The notes under the pieces were generated by a model that ran no database searches, had not been told where the DNA came from, and saw nothing but the letters and a program-made list of their open reading frames with translations. Positions 57,951 to 64,000 of a DNA stretch of 64,000 nt are shown piece after piece (position 1 is the first letter of the stretch; the number at the start of each line of letters is the position of its first letter). A program made the translations under genes and the position numbers. The stretch covers positions 1,116,001 to 1,180,000 of the forward strand of contig JBBELK010000004.1 of the NCBI GenBank assembly GCA_037783545.1, in the 5' to 3' direction. The DNA is from Henricia sp. BOLD:AAB3569. Taxonomy: Eukaryota > Echinodermata > Asteroidea > Spinulosida > Echinasteridae.

Positions 57951-59374
57951 TATCATTGCAATGCGACACCTGATGACGTCATCGGGACACCATACGACAA
58001 ACCTTACAAAACAATTAGTCATTGCACCTGTGACGTTCTATCTTGATCTGCTATTAGATTCTGTATAGATATGTCTTCATAAAATGTGTATTCAGCCACA
58101 TGTAATGTGATACCTGGATACATCGCAGTTTGGCGCTATACAGGTGAGGTATTTTGACCGACCCAAAGTAATCGCAAATTCATTGCATTTGACCGGTATC
58201 ATCTATAAGTTTGTCTGGATCCAGACAAGTCGTGTTTCCCGCTCCCTTTCCAACATAAATCTGTCGGCAAATATAAATTAAGCAGTAAACCAACTGGAAT
58301 GCCGATAGGCAATGGCGCGAATGAAATGCTACGGCCGATGCTGCAGATGTCCCGGTATGCTTCTACGAAAGTTGCCTTTTCGCCCGCCGAAAATTGCCTT
58401 GCCTCCCCGCTGAAATTTACTCACTAATTGCTTACAAATAGGTACCAAATTTAAGCCTTAGGGGAGTAAGGCGTGGGTGAATTTATAAAAGCAACGTTTC
58501 GCGCAAATCGCTCTCTGGAATATCACTAACAAACAAACTCACTGGACCCCGTGCGGTTCGCCATATCGGTATTCTACGAGATTGGGCACAGCCACAAAAT
58601 GTGCCGTGATTATATTCCAATTTCCTGCTCTTGAAGAGGGTCCCCGGGTCCTTAACCCAAAATTGAGAAGGGTCCCTCGGGACCTTAACTCTTGAACTTC
58701 ACCATGTCTGTCTGAACGATGTGGGAATTATCTCGTGCAGTGTTGAGAAGATTATCAAAAACGAAGCGCTTGATAAATCTAGACACATTCATTCACGTCA
58801 GGCTCAAAGTGATTCCCGCAGGGAGCTGACAGTTTGTTTTGCTTTTCCCAACAAGTATAACACACAATTTGATTTGATTATTATAAATCGTCGATGTAGG
58901 TCTTCTCCAAGTACGTTGGAGGCGGTTAACGGCAGCCGCAACATTGATATGTCGCCTGGACTTTCAAAACCGGTCCTAAAATTTTCCCCGATGCGTGCCG
59001 ATCAGCCTTAATCCCGCCAAGTATGTAACATGTCTCTCTCGCGGGAACGTATCATTTACCGCTCATGTATTTTTCAAAGCAGCCTGCCCCGGGGGAGATT
59101 GGGATATTTAATGGGAGGTCCCAGCACAGAGCATTTGAGTGTAATTGAGATCTTGGTTTACATCATTACGTGCACCTGGCGGGTTCTAAAAAGCCCCGCG
59201 GGGCCGCTACGGCTGCCGGGACCGTGACTGTAGTTTGACTAGTATAACTTGGCAGAACTTGGTACATTATTTCAGTCCATGCACGTTTGCACACACTTGT
59301 CGTTCTGTATTTTTCATGCGAACTGGGTTATTAATACTGCACAAGAAATAATGAGAAAAATAGACAATGCAATG

Positions 59375-59640
59375 TTAGCCTTTTGTTTCGCATAAATAGC
59401 GTCTGGTGTACTGACGTCCTTGTATTCACATGCACACTTAGTATCCACTTGACCAGACTATTTGTTGTTGATATGTGGCCCACGCGGCGGGAAGTACAGA
59501 ATCAATGCCGTGTTCGCCGTAGAGAAGAATGGCATGCATAAAGCAACCAACGTGTTGGTTGCTAGGAAACGGCGTGCACCACGTAGCAACAAGCGTAGTA
59601 TGTGACTTTCTAACGCACCTCCACTTGAAAGTGAAGTGGT
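59375..59640 (+). repeat. Dispersed repeat with GTGCACCAC..GCAACAAC arms, copy 3
   Basis: Matches 19053-19310 and, inverted, 29216-29500: CACACTTAGTATCCACTTGA, CCGTGTTCGCCGTAGAG, CATAAAGCAACCAACG and GGCGTGCACCACGTAGCAAC. Inner strings GTTGTTGATATGTGGCCCAC and the complement of GTGCACCACGTAGCAACAAG form a fold. Confidence 0.6.
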
Positions 59641-60052
59641 TATGGACATACATATAAAGTTGCCAGTGTGTGCAGTCTCTTGGCGGTTCAGCCGGTGCCG
59701 CGCCTAGCGTGTGCACCAAGATCGTGACGGTCGAATTAGTATTTCACCCCAAGACGTCGATATAATTTAAAAACAGATATACAGTAGGTTGAATCTGTAT
59801 CTGAGCTCAATCGTACCAGGTAACATTTGTGTCAAAAACACAAGTTCGCCGCGTTTTACGAGTTTGAGGCGGCCGAGAGCTGCACTCCCCTGCGAAATCT
59901 CATTCGTTTATGCACGATCAAACTTGGCGTTCCTGTACGGTGTACTTTACATAATTCCGTCCCGCCATGCACTGCGCGCAGGGAACCACAAGAGCACGTA
60001 TTATTATTACGTAAGACTTTTAACCAGCGATTTTGTTTTTCTACTACAACAG

Positions 60053-60172
60053 ATGACAGGCGTTGCGAGTCCATGCGTTGTTCCTACGGGTGTGAAGAAA
60101 GAGGGCGCTATAACGTGATGTGCATCTGCCCTGAAGGTTTACGAGTCGCCAGCAATGGCTACAGCTGTCTTG
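60053..60172 (+). CDS. npnt/egfl6-like: Nephronectin/EGFL6-like gene, exon 5 (EGF domain 3)
   Basis: This exon encodes residues 168-207 plus the first base of the next codon. Six cysteines (172, 177, 181, 191, 193, 206) make a third EGF domain without the calcium signature. CESMRCSYGCEERGR and CICPEGLRVASNGYSC parallel the third EGF of vertebrate nephronectin (recalled as CSMANCQYGCDVVKG and CQCPSPGLQLAPDGRTC). The acceptor CTACAACAG|AT completes Tyr168. The donor is GTGAGT at 60173. The trailing G is in the right phase to begin the Asp of a DVDEC-type calcium-binding domain, the next module expected in the family. Confidence 0.92.
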
Positions 60173-60919
60173 GTGAGTAGTTTGATCGTGCTCTAGACCA
60201 TAACAAAATACAAGAGGGGATTTTCCCTGTATTTCGCCTGCCAGGCTGCTTAGAGCACCAGCTGTCTTGATTGGCAACAATCTGCTCTTATAAAAACCCA
60301 TTAATTATGTCAGTTGTTAGGATCGGCCTTGTCCTGTTTTCATTGTAAGTTTGACGTCAAAACATAAGTCGACTACCGTGGATTATGAGCTTATACGTCA
60401 TCCTGCCACGCACTCTTGCGGTCGAGATGAAGCAAAAGCAACACAATGCTGTTTCTGTCAAAACGAGGAGACACGGGGAAGTTGGAGGAAATTGATAGCT
60501 TCTTGTATGTTCCTCATGTTGTACTCTCTGCACTGCACCCATTCTAATTTTAGATCATGTTACTCTGCACGATTTTACGCGGGAATGAGCCTGCATGTAT
60601 TGCTAAACTGTTACAGTACCGGTATACAGTTTCTTGTTACAATAAAGACCTACTAGTAGTACCATGTAAAACATTTGAACACGTTCATTAGAAAATGTTG
60701 GCTTAGATACGTGGATCACAATGTTTACCGTTCTTAAACACTTTTTTTACCATAATATATGTTAGACCATGGAGCTCCATGGTTAGACATCGTTCCTCCA
60801 TGGTTTAGACCATACACTAATCTTGCATAAGGTTGCTTAATTCCCCAGAATGTCGTCAGCATAGCAACGTTTCTTATAAAAGCATAGCAAACGGAAGTTT
60901 ATTTTCCAATAGTATCCCT

Positions 60920-61290
60920 CGAGCAAACAAGTCGCCATGTTTTGCAGTTGGGCGCTCGAACTCAAAGGACGTGAGTATTAAGGTCGCTGCACATTTTACA
61001 TACTTCACGGCATGTTAGAGTCGGGAAATTGAACAAGCGTTCAATAATGACGTCACCCATGCAACTGTTGCATGGTTGACGTCATCCTCCCTTCAAAGTT
61101 TAAATATGACGCAGCACACAGCCGCATTTGCTGCAAAGTTTATCATCAAAATCAATATGTTGCCGACATTGAAAACAAGTAATTTAAAGCGGCATGAGGG
61201 TTTATGCATCAGCCAATATACGAAGATAACATTTGTATTACATGTGTCGATAATTCGAAACAAATTTTTCTCTCCCTTTATAAGGTCACC
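60920..61290 (+). mobile_element. CRE-palindrome repeat, copy 3
   Basis: Shares CCATGTTTTGCAGTTGGGCG-type start, ACATACTTCACGGC, GAGTCGGGAAA, and GGGTTTATGCATCAGCCAAT with copy 1. Its 37-bp palindrome at 61048-61084 keeps TGACGTCA at both ends around CCATGCAACTGTTGCATGG. The GGAAGGGACAAC ends have decayed. Confidence 0.65.
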
Positions 61291-63711
61291 CATGCAGGGA
61301 ACAATTTTTGACAAATAGTTTCACTCTGTCATCAAACAAAGATGCTAATGTTACGGTAATTTACTGGCCCACCTTATAGGCCTACTCTATTTTATGTCAC
61401 ATATCTTTTACTCTTCGACTCTCGGCCCTTATCAGCTGCGGCACTTGTGAAAGAAAATGATTACAAGTTCTCGATCTGGGGCCTATGGTGTTTCAGCTTT
61501 GGGCCACTTGCCGCAAGTGTCTTGCATTATTGCAACATTACATGTTGTGACCACCTGCGCGCGAGACCACATCGCACCAGCCCTGCTATGCTGTGAGGCA
61601 CATTTTCAATTGCCATTTAGCTCATACGATCGAACATTTCTGTTATGTCTGGGGCAAGTCGGGGTTAACCAGCGGTTAATAGCCTTTTGGTGCCCCTCTT
61701 CCAGGGGGCCACAGACACCCAGAAATTGCCAACTGAAACTGAAGTCCATTTGAGGTCGATTAGGAGCTACAAGTTAAACCAGACATATTGTCTGTTTGCA
61801 TTAAATGTCAAGAACATTTTATGCAAGTCATTTCAGTGTTGATGATTAGAACGGCTTATTTCTGCATCTCTGGCTCTCAGTAGTTTCTTTTCTGCATTTC
61901 ATGCACGTATTGCCTACGCTCCTTTCGCAGTGGTTTGCGCGCCCGGTTTCGTCCGCTCCAACCACTGCTCAACTTGGCAATAATTCCTACGAAGCGCTGC
62001 ATGACGTCACCCGACACCAAGGCTGGATAACACTTGCCATGATTGGCCAGATTCTGTCACCTGACATCCTCGACCTGCTTTAAGTCTTCTTGCCAATTTG
62101 TTTCTTTAACACATCTATATAGACTGCCGAGGTGAATACGTCATCTTTTGCATTGGCACTTTACTTTGCATTTGACGAGGCCCGTGCTGCTGAGTAACCT
62201 CATGATGATTATACATAGTAACACTTGTCTTCCATCGTATACTTTGGAACAGCTGTTGACGACTGTTACAAACAAGTGACACAAGCTAACGACAGGAAGC
62301 GCAAGTGCATGTCATTGATTGCGAAAGGAAATGTCCAACACAATATTGTATAAAGACACTGGTCACTTATGGAGCTGGTCAAGGCGAACCACAGATAGTG
62401 CAGTGGGTGTTAGCAGTTACCACGCAAGATGACATGTCTGATGTCAGTTTTTTGTGAAGCAGCAATCCATTGTAATTTGTGGAACGTGCATATACGTGTG
62501 TTTATGGCGACCATATCACCAACGTTTTTATAGGAACTTACAAATCAGATTGAGGTTTCTTCTGGCTAATAATACTACCAAAAATTTATCTAATATAACA
62601 TTGTTTGTACAATGATCACAAAGCGTTTAACAAGTGGTAAAAGGGTGAAGTAATAAATCATCCAATATAGGCACACAGTTCATGAAAATACATATAAAGA
62701 TAGTAAAGTATCTAAATACAATGTATATATTAAGTCTTCAGCATGCATTTAAACACGCTTAACCCTTTCATGACTGATACTGATAGGACCCTGAAGTCCC
62801 AGCCTTATAGCCTTAAAAAGTTCAGTGTAAAAGGCAAGGGTTCAGTAACCAAACCCACAAGTGGATCTCAATCTCCCAGAAAGCACATTCCACAAAATTT
62901 GTTCCGTGCGAATCTCCAGTTTAACGAAGTTGACGAAATTAGCCCCGCCAGCAGAATCTTTGCCTGGTGTTACTTCGAGGTCTACAGGGGCGCGCCCTCT
63001 CCTCCCGGAATAAAGAGGCGTCAGAAACCTAATCCAAATGCTGTCACGGACGGGGTTTGAATGTGGGAGCCCATATATCATGCAGTATCTTTCTTCTTCT
63101 TTTTCTTTTTCTTCTTTTTTAAGTAGACAAGGGTTACGACATCACTTCAGTTCTCGTTGTCTGCGCAGTGTTAAGCTCGCGTACAACTGTTTGGGTGATT
63201 CACTGATTGAGTGATTGCTGTCAGTCACCAACCTTTCAAAGGGATTTCTATATCTATGGTGTGGCGCCGTAAAATAATTAAGAGAAGGTTCTGAAAAGAG
63301 TATTTCCGGATGTTCAGACACCTTACTCTGTCCAAGAACTGGTGAAAGCAGGTCTTTCGTGTGTAGTTTTATGAGCTCGTTAAGTTTGTATAGCTCAATC
63401 ATAATAAGTCACGGCTCATCTGCACCCGCAATCGAGGACTAATTAATTACAGCTAGTGATTTCCAGGCGCTAGGCTGACGTAATAATAGAGAATCTGGGT
63501 TTAATTTGATAAGACGTCGCATAGATTAGGATTAATTCATGAAATGAATTAGGGACGATCAGGCAGGAGCGGATGCACTGCAAACGTGTTTAAAACGCCT
63601 GTTATTTGTTATGCTGACGTCATATATTTGGCCCACAAACGAGGTCTGGCATCTTTGATATCGAGGTTATAAGGGCATCCCATAGGGTTTATTGGCGCCG
63701 CATTGCGTTAT

Positions 63712-64000
63712 GGGTGCAACCAAGTAAATAGGGCTCCCATAGGAACAAATGCTAAATGCCCCATTTTCAAAAATCATTTAAAAATACTCACAACTCTTTT
63801 AGCTTCTCAGGACAACAATCAAAATACTCATTGAAGTCTCATCTTTTCAATTTTATTCCCTAATTTCCACTTGAAACAAAACTACCCCTGCAACAGTGAA
63901 AATCGCTAAACAGACCAGCGTCCATTTTGGAACAAAGGCACATACGCTACTGGGCAAAATAGGGCCACTTTTAGGAGCTACATTGTCCAAAATGTTTATA
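63712..64000 (+). mobile_element. Copy of the GGGTGCACACAAGTAAATAG element, cut by the window edge
   Basis: Begins GGGTGCAACCAAGTAAATAG and follows 47406-47887 very closely (CTCCCATAGGAACAAATGCT, CCAGCGTCCATTTTGGAACA, TACTGGGCAAAATAGGGCCA), with one deletion of about 30 bases. Closer to the 47.4 kb copy than either is to the 35.5 kb one, suggesting recent activity of this family. Confidence 0.75.

Larger units (their letters stand above)
52917..60052 (+). other. Intron 4
   Basis: This 7.1 kb intron is bounded by GTGAGT and a CTACTACAACAG acceptor. It holds a SINE (54800-54955), a G/C-tract region (56480-56960), a TIR element (57597-57950) and a dispersed repeat (59375-59640). Around 53255-53290 is an end fragment (GCCCATTACATCATTTGCAG) of the 57.6 kb family. 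At 56370-56412 an 18-bp sequence is duplicated in tandem. No other gene is recognised. Confidence 0.75.
60173..64000 (+). other. Intron 5 (5' part, runs off the window)
   Basis: Starts at GTGAGT; no acceptor followed by an in-phase calcium-binding EGF exon was found before the right edge. It contains a CRE-palindrome repeat (60920-61290) and the start of a TIR element (63712-64000). Nothing is recognised in 60.2-60.9 or 61.3-63.7 kb. The 105-codon frame at 62743-63060 includes EVDEI but no EGF cysteines. Confidence 0.65.

Noticed and set aside
62743-63060. EVDEI frame considered as the next calcium-binding EGF exon
   Set aside because: No cysteine follows at the required spacing and there is no suitable acceptor or phase.

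Overview
The window looks like AT-rich, repeat-dense nuclear DNA from an invertebrate deuterostome, most likely an echinoderm. That guess rests on three things: a single gene with small exons and introns of up to 25 kb, an abundance of tRNA-derived SINEs and short inverted-repeat transposons, and strong enrichment of the palindrome TAGGCCTA. The species is inference.

One protein-coding gene is clearly supported. Five + strand exons (4490-4557, 8427-8650, 27062-27154, 52800-52916, 60053-60172) join in frame at consensus splice sites. They give the first 207 residues of a secreted protein: signal peptide, Gly/Pro/Thr-rich linker, the CRYG...CC.GW...C module, then three EGF domains of which the second is calcium-binding. 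This is the N-terminal order of nephronectin/EGFL6, the RGD- and MAM-bearing extracellular-matrix ligands of integrin. The 3' part (further calcium-binding EGF domains, RGD linker, MAM) is not visible and should lie beyond the right edge.

Layout: 1-4.4 kb is upstream DNA with several inverted-repeat elements. 4.5-8.7 kb holds exons 1 and 2. 8.7-27 kb is intron 2, with SINEs and MITEs. 27-52.8 kb is intron 3, the richest in mobile DNA: a Sleeping Beauty-like Tc1 MITE, a mariner-type foldback, a hAT-like element inserted in another element, two minisatellites, and a 5.3 kb foldback element with arms over 1.3 kb that itself carries a two-level nested insertion and exon-like coding pieces. A broken Tc1/mariner transposase follows. 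52.9-60 kb is intron 4, and 60.2-64 kb is the start of intron 5.

No bacterial-type operons, rRNA genes, CRISPR arrays or intact transposase genes were seen. Most open reading frames outside the five exons are chance frames in intron or repeat DNA. The least described structures are the 5.3 kb nested foldback element, a dispersed repeat whose core is a palindrome with paired TGACGTCA sites, and an element packed with the motif ATTAGTCATG.
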